36,606 nt of DNA from contig CAIPDT010000010.1 of NCBI GenBank assembly GCA_903863905.1, forward strand, positions 1-36,606, given 5' to 3'. Position numbers and translations under genes: made by a program. How positions within the stretch are numbered: the first letter of the stretch is position 1; each line of letters starts with the position of its first letter. This document shows, piece by piece, positions 27,048-35,636 of this stretch. The notes beneath the pieces were generated by a model. That model was not told where the DNA came from. It was given only the letters and a program-made list of their open reading frames with translations, and made no database searches. The DNA is from an uncultured Methylococcaceae bacterium (lineage in GTDB: Bacteria > Pseudomonadota > Gammaproteobacteria > Methylococcales > Methylomonadaceae).

Positions 27048-27764
27048 ATGGGTAGAGCGTATCAAAACCGCAAAGAATCCATGGCCAAAACGTCTGATAC
27101 CAAGGCCAAGGTCTACAGTAAGTATGGTCGTGAAATATATGTTTGCGCTAAAGCCGGCGGTACTGATCCCTCCGGAAATCTTGCCTTACGAGGACTCATT
27201 GACCGTGCGAAAAAAGATCAAGTCCCTTCGCATGTGATTGACAAAGCCATCGACAAAGCCAAAGGCGGTGGTGGCGAAGACTTTGCACCCGCACGCTATG
27301 AAGGTTATGCCCCAGGCAACGTCATGGTGATTATTGACTGCTTAACTGATAACCCAAACCGTACTTTTGGCGATGTACGCATGTGCTTTACCAAAACTAA
27401 ATGTAAAATTGGGACGCAAGGTGTGGTCAGCCACATGTTTGATCATTCGGCCATCTTAGCGTTTAAAAATACCGATGAAGACGCGGTACTTGAAGCCTTA
27501 TTAGGCGCTGATGTCGATGTGTCAGATATTGAAAATGATGAAGGTAAAATCACCATCTTTACGCCGCATTCAGAATACTTTAAAGCTAAACAAGCCTTGC
27601 ACGAAGCCTTTGGCGATATTGATCTTGACGTTGATGAAATACAATTCTTACCGCGTAGCATGACCCCTATCAGCGGTGAAGATGTCGAGATGTTTGAAAA
27701 ATTCTTAAGTATGCTCAATGAATTAGATGACGTACAAAACATCTATCATGACGCTGAATATTAA
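27048..27764 (+). CDS. YebC/PmpR family protein, YeeN-type
   Basis: A 238-residue protein of the YebC family, proposed to be DNA-binding regulators or, for some members, translation factors helping proline-rich stretches. The opening [35 protein letters not shown] is closer to E. coli YeeN (238 residues) than to YebC itself. Conserved stretches are [27 protein letters not shown] and GCVVSHMF-like [10 protein letters not shown]. The ribosome binding site GGAG is clear. A strong hairpin follows, and the nrdJ operon lies downstream on the same strand, with about 370 bases between. Confidence 0.92.
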   Translation: MGRAYQNRKESMAKTSDTKAKVYSKYGREIYVCAKAGGTDPSGNLALRGLIDRAKKDQVPSHVIDKAIDKAKGGGGEDFAPARYEGYAPGNVMVIIDCLTDNPNRTFGDVRMCFTKTKCKIGTQGVVSHMFDHSAILAFKNTDEDAVLEALLGADVDVSDIENDEGKITIFTPHSEYFKAKQALHEAFGDIDLDVDEIQFLPRSMTPISGEDVEMFEKFLSMLNELDDVQNIYHDAEY

Positions 27765-27780
27765 AAACAGCTAAATCACC

Positions 27781-27818
27781 CGCCTTCAACCCTTTTAATT
27801 TAAAAAGGATTGAAGGCG
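27781..27818 (+). terminator. Long hairpin after the yeeN-type gene
   Basis: CGCCTTCAA plus CCTTTT on the left pairs with AAAAGG plus TTGAAGGCG on the right, with one C-A mismatch. The stem is strong, but no T-run follows, so it may be a stability or attenuation element rather than a simple terminator. Confidence 0.55.
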
Positions 27819-27990
27819 TCGGCTGAAGATCACGCCGAAGAAATTCATTTCCACTCATTTACGTTTAGTGACTCAGGCATGCTTTGCCTGCTGTTCAACA
27901 TTATTTTTCTATTACAAAAATATCACGCCTTGTAAAAACAAGCACCTAGACCCGCTTTTTTTTACAGCATTCGTTTCGCTTAAAAATTGG

Positions 27991-28018
27991 TTGTCTTTTC
28001 TCAAAAACACTATATATT
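27991..28018 (+). promoter_or_regulatory. Likely nrdJ promoter
   Basis: TTGTCT (27991-27996) and TATATT (28013-28018) are spaced 16 bases apart and would start transcription near 28025, about 110 bases before the nrdJ ATG. The -10 lies inside the NrdR box. Confidence 0.5.
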
Positions 28019-28022
28019 GTGC
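28007..28022. promoter_or_regulatory. NrdR box
   Basis: ACACTATATATTGTGC matches the palindromic NrdR consensus (ACAC-A/T-ATATAT-A/T-GTGT) in all but the final base. NrdR represses ribonucleotide reductase genes when dATP or ATP signals sufficiency. Such boxes usually come in pairs about 31-32 bases apart; a degenerate second match exists near 28040-28055 but is weak. Confidence 0.75.
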
Positions 28023-28136
28023 CAACAAATTAAATATTTACCACATATAGATATTAATCTATTATCAGCCAATACCTCTAAGGTGCTGATTTCTGGTTTA
28101 AATTCCTTTTTCACTTAACCCTCTAGGGATAAACCC

Positions 28137-30287
28137 ATGCCTGCAAAACTTCATGTGATCACCGATACCGTAACGGAAATCCCCTTTCAAGATGCCTCTA
28201 TGGATATTTGGGATACCAAATATCGCTTAAAGACCAAAGATGGGGTTGCGATTGATGAGAACATTGATGAAACCTATCAACGAGTGGCTAGAGCGCTTGC
28301 ACAAGTAGAAAAAGGCAACAACAAACAAGACCAATATTACCAAGAATTTCTTTGGGCTTTGCGTCAAGGCGTTATTCCAGCGGGCAGAATTATCTCAAAT
28401 GCCGGTGCTTTAGAACATAAACCCGCCACCTCGACCATTAACTGCACCGTCTCTGGCACCATTGCAGACTCTATGGATGACATCTTAGGTAAAGTTCATG
28501 AAGCGGGCTTAACCTTAAAAGCCGGCTGTGGCATTGGTTATGAGTTTTCAACCTTGCGCCCTAAAGATGCGTATGTTTCAGGCGCAGGCGCTTATACCTC
28601 AGGGCCTTTATCCTTTATGGATATCTATGACAAAATGTGCTTTACCGTCTCATCTGCCGGTGGACGCCGAGGTGCACAAATGGCCACTTTTGATATTGGC
28701 CACCCCGATGTCATTGAATTTATTAGAGCCAAGCGTGAAAATGGTCGCCTAAGACAATTTAACTTGTCCTTACTGATTACTACTGAGTTTATGCAAGCGG
28801 TCAAAACTGATCAAGCATGGCCCTTATCATTCCCAGTGACCGAAAAAGAAGTGAAGGTTGATAAACTGGATTTAACCAACAACCAACAAATCATCTGGCG
28901 CGACTTACCGACTAAAGACGGTTATATCGTTAATACCGATGGCATGGTCGCTTGTAAAATCACTAAAACCATCCCTGCTCGTCGCCTTTGGGACATTATC
29001 ATGAGTTCGACTTATGATTATGCAGAACCGGGCTTTATTCTGATCGACAAAGTTAACGAAATGAATAACAACTGGTTTTGTGAAAAAATCAGAGCGACTA
29101 ATCCTTGTGGCGAGCAACCCCTGCCCCCTTATGGCAGTTGCTTATTAGGTTCTATTAACTTAACGCGTTTCGTTAAAAATCCTTTTACGGCTGACGCCAC
29201 CTTTGATTGGAAAAACTACCGTAAAACCATCAAAATCTTTACCCGCATGTTAGATAACGTAGTTGAAATTAATGGCTTACCGTTACCAAGACAACGAGAA
29301 GAAATTATCAGCAAACGTCGTCATGGCATGGGTTATTTAGGTTTAGGTTCAACAGTCACCATGCTTGGTATGAAATATGGTGACACCGCATCCGTTGACT
29401 TTACAGAAGAAGTCACCAAAGTATTAGCCGTTGAAGGTTGGAAAGCCGCGTTAACGTTAGCCAAAGAAAAAGGCCCCGCGCCGATCATGACCCAAACCTT
29501 TACGGTCACCGGTGAAATGCTTCATAAACGTCCAGAAATGGTGACTGACGGCTATAAAATAGGCGAGGAAATATCAGGTAAGGTATTACACGCAAAATAC
29601 AGTCGTTACATGCAACAACTGGCTAAAGAAGAACCTGCCCTGGTTGCCGAACTGATTGAAACAGGTGCGCGGTTTTCTCACCACAGCTCAATTGCACCGA
29701 CCGGCACCATTTCTTTATCTTTAGCAAACAATGCCAGTAACGGGATAGAACCCAGCTTTGCGCATCATTACTCACGTAACGTGATTAGAGCCGGTAAAAA
29801 ATCAAAAGAAAAAATAGATGTGTTCTCATTTGAACTCTTAGCCTATCGCGAAATGATTAATAGCCAAGCCATGCCTTACAGTGAAAATCCAGCGCATGCC
29901 TTACCGGATTATTTTATAGCGGCAGATGATGTCACTCCTAAACAACACGTTGATATTCAAGCGGCTGCGCAAAAATGGATTGATTCTTCGATTTCAAAAA
30001 CAGCTAATGTACCGACTGATTTCCCGTATGAAGATTTTAAATCTATCTACGAATATGCCTATGATAAAGGCCTAAAAGGCTGTACCACTTTCCGCTTTAA
30101 CCCAGAAGTCTTCCAAGGCGTGTTAGTTAAAGAATCCGATTTAGAAAACACCACCTATCAATTTACTTTAGACGATGGTGCGGTTATCGAACTTAAAGGC
30201 AACGAAGACGTCGAGTATGATGGTGAAATCCACAGTGCCGCCAATTTGTTTGATGCCTTAAAAGAAGGCTATTACGGCAAGTTTTAA
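28137..30287 (+). CDS. nrdJ: Adenosylcobalamin-dependent (class II) ribonucleotide reductase, catalytic subunit
   Basis: Reduces ribonucleotides to deoxyribonucleotides using a B12-derived radical, with or without oxygen. In 716 residues I see the redox cysteines Cys103 (NCTVSG) and Cys335 (GSCLLGSINLT) and the radical-site motif N322-P-C324-G-E326. KAGCGIGYEFSTLRP and GGRRGAQMA belong to the nucleotide barrel. The protein lacks the usual C-terminal zinc-ribbon part, which is on the next gene, as in the NrdJa/NrdJb pair of Pseudomonas. A ribosome binding site AGGGAT precedes the ATG. Confidence 0.95.
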   Translation: MPAKLHVITDTVTEIPFQDASMDIWDTKYRLKTKDGVAIDENIDETYQRVARALAQVEKGNNKQDQYYQEFLWALRQGVIPAGRIISNAGALEHKPATSTINCTVSGTIADSMDDILGKVHEAGLTLKAGCGIGYEFSTLRPKDAYVSGAGAYTSGPLSFMDIYDKMCFTVSSAGGRRGAQMATFDIGHPDVIEFIRAKRENGRLRQFNLSLLITTEFMQAVKTDQAWPLSFPVTEKEVKVDKLDLTNNQQIIWRDLPTKDGYIVNTDGMVACKITKTIPARRLWDIIMSSTYDYAEPGFILIDKVNEMNNNWFCEKIRATNPCGEQPLPPYGSCLLGSINLTRFVKNPFTADATFDWKNYRKTIKIFTRMLDNVVEINGLPLPRQREEIISKRRHGMGYLGLGSTVTMLGMKYGDTASVDFTEEVTKVLAVEGWKAALTLAKEKGPAPIMTQTFTVTGEMLHKRPEMVTDGYKIGEEISGKVLHAKYSRYMQQLAKEEPALVAELIETGARFSHHSSIAPTGTISLSLANNASNGIEPSFAHHYSRNVIRAGKKSKEKIDVFSFELLAYREMINSQAMPYSENPAHALPDYFIAADDVTPKQHVDIQAAAQKWIDSSISKTANVPTDFPYEDFKSIYEYAYDKGLKGCTTFRFNPEVFQGVLVKESDLENTTYQFTLDDGAVIELKGNEDVEYDGEIHSAANLFDALKEGYYGKF

Positions 30288-30311
30288 ACTTCCATTATCC
30301 AAAAACACTAT

Positions 30312-30338
30312 GGAGCGGGGTCTTTACCCACCCACTCC
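30312..30338 (+). terminator. Hairpin between nrdJ and nrdJb
   Basis: GGAGCGGG (30312-30319) pairs with CCCACTCC (30331-30338) with one mismatch and an 11-base loop, and a short T-run (GTTTTC) follows a few bases later. It could weaken read-through and tune the ratio of the two subunits. Confidence 0.35.
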
Positions 30339-30400
30339 GACTCGTTTTCTAGAGTTACTCTTTAAGATTAGCTCACTATAAAGCCTGAGGACAGAACACC

Positions 30401-31099
30401 ATGGCATACAAGATTGACCGAAAAATTATCAGTTACAAAGTACTTAATACTGAAGAAAAAGCCTCTGCAGAACAAGCTTTGCTTGAAGAACAAAAACAAA
30501 ACTTGGAAAGTATGCATGAAAATGTAGCACGTCCAGAAATTCTACATGGCACAACCTACAAAATTAAAACCCCACAATCAGAACATGCCTTGTATATCAC
30601 AATCAATGACATGATCTTAAATGAGGACACCGAACACGAAGAACGCCGTCCTTATGAAGTGTTTATTAATTCCAAAAACATGGAACACTTTCAATGGGTC
30701 TTAGCCTTAACCCGCGTCATCTCAGCGGTGTTTCGTAAAGGCGGTGATGCGTGCTTTTTGGTGGACGAACTTAAATCGGTATTTGACCCTAAAGGCGGCT
30801 ATTTTAAGAAAGGCGGCGTATTCATGCCCTCCTTGGTGGCAGAGATTGGCTGCACCATTGAACAACATCTTAAAAAGATCGGTATGTTACAATCTCACGA
30901 ATTTGATGATCATCAAAAACAATTCTTAAACGCGAAACGTAAAGAATTTGAAGCGATTCATAGCGATAGCTCAACTTTAGATGAATCAGGTAGTTTTCCA
31001 GCTAAAGCTCTGCTCTGCGCAAAATGCCAAACTAAAGCTTTAGTGTTAATGGATGGTTGCATGACTTGCTTAAACTGTGGTGACAGTAAATGCGGATAA
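30401..31099 (+). CDS. nrdJb: Class II ribonucleotide reductase small part, NrdJb-type
   Basis: A 232-residue partner of NrdJ. The middle holds a TSCPD-like domain (EVFINSKNMEHFQWVLALTRVISAVFRKG). The C-terminal tail CAKCQTKALVLMDGCMTCLNCGDSKCG has CxxC pairs: a zinc ribbon and, likely, the redox-active cysteines that re-reduce the catalytic subunit. In most class II enzymes these parts are fused to the large chain. The gene follows nrdJ by 113 bases with a good GAGGA site; fnr follows 30 bases later. Confidence 0.9.
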   Translation: MAYKIDRKIISYKVLNTEEKASAEQALLEEQKQNLESMHENVARPEILHGTTYKIKTPQSEHALYITINDMILNEDTEHEERRPYEVFINSKNMEHFQWVLALTRVISAVFRKGGDACFLVDELKSVFDPKGGYFKKGGVFMPSLVAEIGCTIEQHLKKIGMLQSHEFDDHQKQFLNAKRKEFEAIHSDSSTLDESGSFPAKALLCAKCQTKALVLMDGCMTCLNCGDSKCG

Positions 31100-31129
31100 T
31101 GCGAAAAACCCACTCAGAGATTAATAAAA

Positions 31130-31849
31130 ATGACGCCCTGTCCACCCAAAACATCGTGTTTAACATGCCGATTATCTGACTTATGTCTACCCTTTGGTTT
31201 ACAAATCGATGAAGTAGAAACTTTAGAGATTATTATAAAGAACAAACGCCCTTTACGGTTAAACGAACTTTTATTTACAAAAGACCAAGAATGTCTGAGT
31301 TTATTTGCGGTTAAGTCAGGTTCTTTTAGACGTTTTATGATCAATGCCGACGGTTTAGAACAAACCCTAGGCTTTTATCTTCCGGGTGAATTAATAGGCT
31401 TAGATGCCTTATTTGATGGGCACTTTACGTGCTCTGTGGATGCTTTGGAGACCAGTTCGGTTTGTGAGTTACCGCTCACCCGACTCAATGAATTATGCAC
31501 AAAGATTCCTAATTTGCAATATCAACTCACTCGAATTCTAAGTAAAGAAATTACCACGAATCATGAGCAGATGTTTTTACTGAGTAATAATTCAGCTAAA
31601 CTAAAAATAGCGACTTTTTTATTAATGTTGTCTAAACGCTTCGGGGCCCTGGGTTATTCAAACACCCACTTTAATTTAAGTATGCCCCGTCAAGTGATTG
31701 CTAGTTTTTTAGGCTTAAGTAACGAAACGATCAGTCGGCAATTAACAGCACTTTGCAAAGAAAACATTATTTCTGTTAATCAACGCCAGGTACAAATTCA
31801 TGACCTTACCTTGTTAGAAGCCATTATAGAGCCCTACCATAGTCATTGA
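31130..31849 (+). CDS. fnr: FNR-type oxygen-sensing transcription regulator
   Basis: A 239-residue CRP/FNR-family regulator. Four cysteines match the [4Fe-4S] ligands of E. coli FNR: Cys10-x2-Cys13-x5-Cys19 and Cys112 in LETSSVCELP (E. coli 20, 23, 29 and 122, a constant offset of ten). The recognition helix ETISRQL keeps Glu199, Ser202 and Arg203, the contacts that read TTGAT. It therefore should bind FNR boxes when oxygen is absent. It sits directly after nrdJb on the same strand. A matching box lies about 320 bases downstream, before the beta-helix gene. Confidence 0.95.
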   Translation: MTPCPPKTSCLTCRLSDLCLPFGLQIDEVETLEIIIKNKRPLRLNELLFTKDQECLSLFAVKSGSFRRFMINADGLEQTLGFYLPGELIGLDALFDGHFTCSVDALETSSVCELPLTRLNELCTKIPNLQYQLTRILSKEITTNHEQMFLLSNNSAKLKIATFLLMLSKRFGALGYSNTHFNLSMPRQVIASFLGLSNETISRQLTALCKENIISVNQRQVQIHDLTLLEAIIEPYHSH

Positions 31850-31874
31850 ACGAATCTTAATATCCAAAAACATC

Positions 31875-31899
31875 TCTGAACCTGGGTTAGAGGTTCAGA
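31875..31899. terminator. Perfect hairpin between fnr and the micro-lipoprotein gene
   Basis: TCTGAACCT (31875-31883) and AGGTTCAGA (31891-31899) form a 9-bp stem with a 7-base loop. On the minus strand a GTTTTTGG run follows, so it fits best as the terminator of the minus-strand lipoprotein gene and may also stop fnr. Confidence 0.65.
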
Positions 31900-31938
31900 A
31901 GGACTGTTTAAGGTCGAGAGAATACTATTAAATAATAG

Positions 31939-32058
31939 TTATTTGACACTAACTTGAGTCTGAGTAGCACCGGGTTTACTTGGGCCTTTACCTGAATCAC
32001 AAGCTGTTAAGCTGACGATAGCGATCACTAATAATAATACATGGCTAACTGTTTTCAT
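31939..32058 (-). CDS. 39-residue micro-lipoprotein
   Basis: A small gene below common length cut-offs. The protein begins MKTVSHVLLLVIAIVSL and has lipobox LTAC (Cys20), leaving a mature chain of 20 residues rich in Ser, Gly, Pro and Thr. Asp at +2 after the cysteine would, by the E. coli rule, keep it in the inner membrane; other bacteria may differ. A GAGAA site precedes the ATG. The length and lipobox recall LptM-like lipoproteins, but the context differs, so I give no function. It lies divergent from the beta-helix gene, with a perfect FNR box between. A hairpin follows its stop codon. Confidence 0.7.
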   Translation of the reverse strand: MKTVSHVLLLVIAIVSLTACDSGKGPSKPGATQTQVSVK

Positions 32059-32115
32059 AGACTTATTCTCATTTGAATTTGAAATATAAAATCACCCTGT
32101 TAAAAGTAATTTTTC

Positions 32116-32133
32116 TCACCCAAGTTCGGGTGA
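32116..32133. promoter_or_regulatory. Small inverted repeat in the micro-lipoprotein leader
   Basis: TCACCC (32116-32121) and GGGTGA (32128-32133) flank six bases. It falls between the FNR box and the micro-lipoprotein start, so it may be a leader hairpin or a second operator. Confidence 0.35.
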
Positions 32134-32165
32134 AGCTATTGTTGCATTAATAAAAGTCAGGGCTC

Positions 32166-32179
32166 TTGATCTAAATCAA
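32166..32179. promoter_or_regulatory. FNR box
   Basis: TTGATCTAAATCAA is the exact FNR consensus (TTGAT-N4-ATCAA). Its centre (32172.5) is 67 bases before the beta-helix ATG and 115 before the micro-lipoprotein ATG. A class II activating position would fit the minus-strand promoter with AACAAT at 32138-32143; for the plus strand, TAAAAT at 32196-32201 is a few bases too near. Either or both genes may respond. Confidence 0.85.
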
Positions 32180-32239
32180 GTGACCGGTAAATAATTAAAA
32201 TAAACCACTCAACCCAAAAATCAAGTTAGTAGGTCATTT

Positions 32240-34102
32240 ATGAATAAACCACGCTCCAAAGCACTTATTTTTGTAACTGTTGTGGCGATTTTGCTATCAA
32301 CCGTTAACAGTGCGCTTGCTCAAACGCCCCCGGTTAATTTCTATATCTCTGCCGACTCTGGGCAAGACACGAACCCCGGCAGCCTAGATTTACCGTTCAA
32401 AACGCTCAAAAAAGCCCAAGACACCCTTCGTACCCTCAACAAAACTATGTCTGAGGATATAACCGTGTACCTTAGAGGGGGACGCTACGAATTAACGGAA
32501 ACTTTAGCACTGGATACCCAAGACTCCGGGATGAACGGACATACGATCATCTATAAAAATTATCTCGATGAAACAGCCCTTATTAGCGGGGGCCGCTTAA
32601 TCCATGGCTGGCAAAAAGAGGGTAACTTATGGAAAGTGGACGTAGGAACAGAAGCTAAAACGCGTGAACTATATGTCAATAATCAACCCGCCATCCGCGC
32701 CCGCAATGACCAAGGTCTTCCTGACGTCGTAAAAACCGAAACAGGCTACACCACAACCGATACTTCGATGCAAAATTGGCGTAACCCCTCGGCTATTGAA
32801 ATAGTCGGACGACATTATTGGAAGTTATTTAGATGTGGCATACAAAGTATCAAAGACACGACTATTACAATACAACAACCCTGTTGGAATCGGTCTCAGC
32901 TCAACAAAGATATCTCCTTAGACAATCCTTCTTGGCTTGAAAATGCTTACGAATTACTTGATAGTCCGGGCGAATGGTATTTAGACAACCGCAGTGGCTG
33001 GCTTTATTACCTGCCTCGCCCCAATGAAGATATGTCTACAGCTACCGTTGTGTTGCCTCGTTTAGAAACACTGATACAAGGCTTAGGCACGCCTGAAGCG
33101 CCTATTCACCATATTAAATTTGAAGGACTTATGTTTGCCGAAGCCACATGGCTTCGACCCAGCACCTCTGATGGCTTTCCTCCTGCTCAAGCCGCTATTT
33201 TTTTTACGGGCTCAAAAATACCTAACTGGTCATCGAATAGTGACATTATGGCCAATGCCGCACAAATACCCGGCCATGTTAACTTTAAATTTGCCAAAGA
33301 TATTACCTTTACACTCAATACTTTTACAAGACTAGGCGCAACAGGTCTCAACATGAGCGATGGCAGTCAAGATAATGTTATTACTGGCAATCATTTTTAC
33401 AATATCGGTAGTAATGCTATTAGCGTGGGTGACATTATCAATCCCAATACGAGCGATGTCAGACTCATCACTAAAAATATCAAAGTTTCGAACAATTACA
33501 TTCATAACATAGCCAATCAATATGAAGGCTCTGTAGGTATAGAAGTCGGCTATACTGAAAATGTCCTTATTCAACATAATCAACTTTCAAATCTACCCTA
33601 TTCAGGTATTTCAATCGGCTGGGGTTGGGGTGTTCCCGACCCTACTGTTGCAAAAAACAATACTATCCAAGCAAATCTTATTGACCATCCTATGAGCACC
33701 CTCTCAGATGGCGGCGGTATCTATTCTCTGGGCGCCCAACCCGGTAACATTATCTCTGAAAACATAATCACTAACCAATCATCAGATAAAGGCGCCGCAT
33801 TATACTTGGACAATAGAAGTCGTTACATTACCGTGGTGAATAACGTAATATTTAACAACACCCGCAGTTTGATTGTAAAAGGCGGTGACCATAATATTCA
33901 TGATAATTGGTGGCAAGAGAGATACCCAAACGATCTGTATTTTGTTAAACAAAAAATGCCGTGCCAACCTACAGAATGTGGTCCAAATACTTTAGCAGAT
34001 AATAATTTGATTAACTCACTAACTGATGCCCCTTCTAGTCTTGTACAAAAAGCAGGACTTGAAGAGGTCTTTAAAAATAAACTCATGAATACAGCCTACT
34101 AG
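32240..34102 (+). CDS. Exported right-handed beta-helix protein
   Basis: A 620-residue protein with signal peptide (1-27, site ALA-Q). FYISADSGQDTNPGSLDLPFKTLKKAQ is the usual start of DUF1565-type right-handed beta-helix proteins related to polysaccharide lyases and epimerases. From about residue 350 the chain is rich in repeated Asn-Xaa-Ile/Val turns (NVITGNHFYNIGSNAISVGD, NVLIQHNQLSNLPYSGISIG), one per coil. It probably acts on, or binds, an extracellular polysaccharide. I cannot assign catalytic residues. It stands after the FNR box and 110 bases before the O-antigen ligase-like gene on the same strand. Confidence 0.85.
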   Translation: MNKPRSKALIFVTVVAILLSTVNSALAQTPPVNFYISADSGQDTNPGSLDLPFKTLKKAQDTLRTLNKTMSEDITVYLRGGRYELTETLALDTQDSGMNGHTIIYKNYLDETALISGGRLIHGWQKEGNLWKVDVGTEAKTRELYVNNQPAIRARNDQGLPDVVKTETGYTTTDTSMQNWRNPSAIEIVGRHYWKLFRCGIQSIKDTTITIQQPCWNRSQLNKDISLDNPSWLENAYELLDSPGEWYLDNRSGWLYYLPRPNEDMSTATVVLPRLETLIQGLGTPEAPIHHIKFEGLMFAEATWLRPSTSDGFPPAQAAIFFTGSKIPNWSSNSDIMANAAQIPGHVNFKFAKDITFTLNTFTRLGATGLNMSDGSQDNVITGNHFYNIGSNAISVGDIINPNTSDVRLITKNIKVSNNYIHNIANQYEGSVGIEVGYTENVLIQHNQLSNLPYSGISIGWGWGVPDPTVAKNNTIQANLIDHPMSTLSDGGGIYSLGAQPGNIISENIITNQSSDKGAALYLDNRSRYITVVNNVIFNNTRSLIVKGGDHNIHDNWWQERYPNDLYFVKQKMPCQPTECGPNTLADNNLINSLTDAPSSLVQKAGLEEVFKNKLMNTAY

Positions 34103-34211
34103 AGCGTTAAAAAGCCTGTTAATTTAAGCACTAACGACATTACTGTACCTTATAGATATATTAAGGCCGCTAAACACGTTATACTTTTATCATTCATAAA
34201 TTATCCGTACT

Positions 34212-35573
34212 GTGTCAAACTCGATTATGTTTAAACTTTTTTTATTTATGTTATTACTGGCCCCTCTGCCATTTGGCGCCTATCGTCCTTGGGCTTGGAG
34301 CTTATTCGCGGTTATCTTTGCGTTAATCGGTGTTTATATTTGTATCTCGGCCTTTATAGGGCGCTCCTCGATACATTTAACCCTTAAACCAGTACGCTAT
34401 TCACTGTTGTTGGTTCTGGTGCCCATTGGCTGGGCTTTTTTACAATATTCAACCTGGGTGCCCGCCGCTTGGATGCATCCATTTTGGCAAATAGCCGCCC
34501 AACAATTACCGGTTCCAGTACAAGGTACAATCAGTTTAGATCCTTATGAAACGGGCACCGCCTTAATGAAGTTACTCAGTTATTTTGTGATCTTTTTTAT
34601 AAGCCTACAATATAACCGTGACTATGAAAATACCGTACTCACCTTTAAAGGCTTATCTTATGTAGGTTTAGTGTATGCGATCTATGGTTTAGTGTTGTAC
34701 TTAGGTAAGTTTGATACCCTGCTTTGGTTTGACCGAGAGTTCCCAATGAATGGGGTCGCCAGTACCTTTATTAATCGAAACTCTTACGCCACCTATGCCG
34801 GCCTAACCTTACTGGCTAGTTTTCCGGTCTTGTTTGACAAAATTCAATCGTGTTTTCAATATGGCTTAAGCAGCAGTTATGGCCGACAATATTTTTTTGA
34901 GAATGTGTTTATTCGCGGCTGGCTGCCTGTATTAACCATTATCGTCATTAGCACCGCCTTACTTTTAACTCAATCCAGAGGTGGCTTTTTAAGTACTTCA
35001 TTAGCGGTATTTAGTTTCATTATTGTATTACTACTCAGCCGTAAAATTAAAAACAATGGGGTTATTATGACCCTCTTAGGTTTAGTCGCGGCTATTTCTT
35101 GGGGAGTCATGGCCCGAAGCGGTGATAAGTTATTAGACCGACTCGACTCGACTTCGGCTGATAGTGAAGGCCGATTAGCGGTCTACTCCTTATTATCAAA
35201 AGCAAATGAAGAAAATAGTTGGTTGGGAGTTGGCTACGGCACTTTTCCACATAGTTTTAGATTATATCGAGATGAGACTATCATTGGCTTTTATGACAGA
35301 GCCCACAACACCTACTTAGAAAACATTTTTGAATTAGGTTTATTGCAAGCCTCAGCCTTATTTTTAGCCATCGCCTTATTGGCTTTTGTATGCTTACGTG
35401 GCGTTTGGTCCCGGCATAGACATTGGATTTACCCCGCCATTGGCTTTTCTGCCAGTTTATTAGTGGGCGCCCACGCCTTAGTTGACTTTAGTTTACAAAT
35501 ACCGGCTGTCGCTTATACGTATGCCTTAATGATGGGCGCCGCCGTTGCTCAATCACTGCCTACGCGTAAATAA
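34212..35573 (+). CDS. O-antigen ligase / Wzy-type polymerase family membrane protein
   Basis: A 453-residue polytopic protein with about ten to twelve membrane segments. LLTQSRGGFLSTSLAV is the characteristic SRGG stretch, and the periplasmic loop ends with AHNTYLENIFELGLLQ, the conserved H-N-x-x-L/Y-x-x-x-x-E-x-G pattern of O-antigen ligase (WaaL) and polymerase families. It would join or extend surface sugar chains. The reading frame opens with GTG at 34212; an ATG at 34227 is equally possible because neither has a Shine-Dalgarno sequence. Ligase and polymerase cannot be told apart here. Confidence 0.85.
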   Translation: MSNSIMFKLFLFMLLLAPLPFGAYRPWAWSLFAVIFALIGVYICISAFIGRSSIHLTLKPVRYSLLLVLVPIGWAFLQYSTWVPAAWMHPFWQIAAQQLPVPVQGTISLDPYETGTALMKLLSYFVIFFISLQYNRDYENTVLTFKGLSYVGLVYAIYGLVLYLGKFDTLLWFDREFPMNGVASTFINRNSYATYAGLTLLASFPVLFDKIQSCFQYGLSSSYGRQYFFENVFIRGWLPVLTIIVISTALLLTQSRGGFLSTSLAVFSFIIVLLLSRKIKNNGVIMTLLGLVAAISWGVMARSGDKLLDRLDSTSADSEGRLAVYSLLSKANEENSWLGVGYGTFPHSFRLYRDETIIGFYDRAHNTYLENIFELGLLQASALFLAIALLAFVCLRGVWSRHRHWIYPAIGFSASLLVGAHALVDFSLQIPAVAYTYALMMGAAVAQSLPTRK

Positions 35574-35582
35574 CGCCTAAAC

Positions 35583-35623
35583 GCCTACTTTACAACCCGT
35601 CTTGGCTTATAAAGTAGGCTTTT
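35583..35623 (+). terminator. Rho-independent-like terminator
   Basis: GCCTACTTTA (35583-35592) and TAAAGTAGGC (35610-35619) form a perfect 10-bp stem with a 17-base loop, followed by TTTTAAAA. It ends the O-antigen ligase-like gene and, being symmetrical with A/T flanks, may also serve the convergent gene. Confidence 0.75.
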
Positions 35624-35636
35624 AAAACGGTTTAAA

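Larger units (their letters stand above)
27819..28136 (+). promoter_or_regulatory. Structured non-coding stretch before nrdJ
   Basis: After the long hairpin come two smaller ones (27819-27838 with TCGGC/GCCGA arms, and 27874-27890 with CAGGCA/TGCCTG arms). The promoter and NrdR box are at 27991-28022. A further stem (28064-28090, ATCAGC/GCTGAT arms) lies in the leader. I searched for the conserved elements of a cobalamin riboswitch, expected before a B12-dependent enzyme, and did not find them. A 60-codon open frame here is unlikely to be a gene. Confidence 0.4.

Noticed and set aside
27868-28050. 60-codon open frame before nrdJ
   Set aside because: It overlaps a hairpin, the promoter and the NrdR box, and its protein has no domain pattern.
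27819-28136. Cobalamin riboswitch before nrdJ
   Set aside because: The conserved core elements of the class could not be found by eye; a covariance search would decide.
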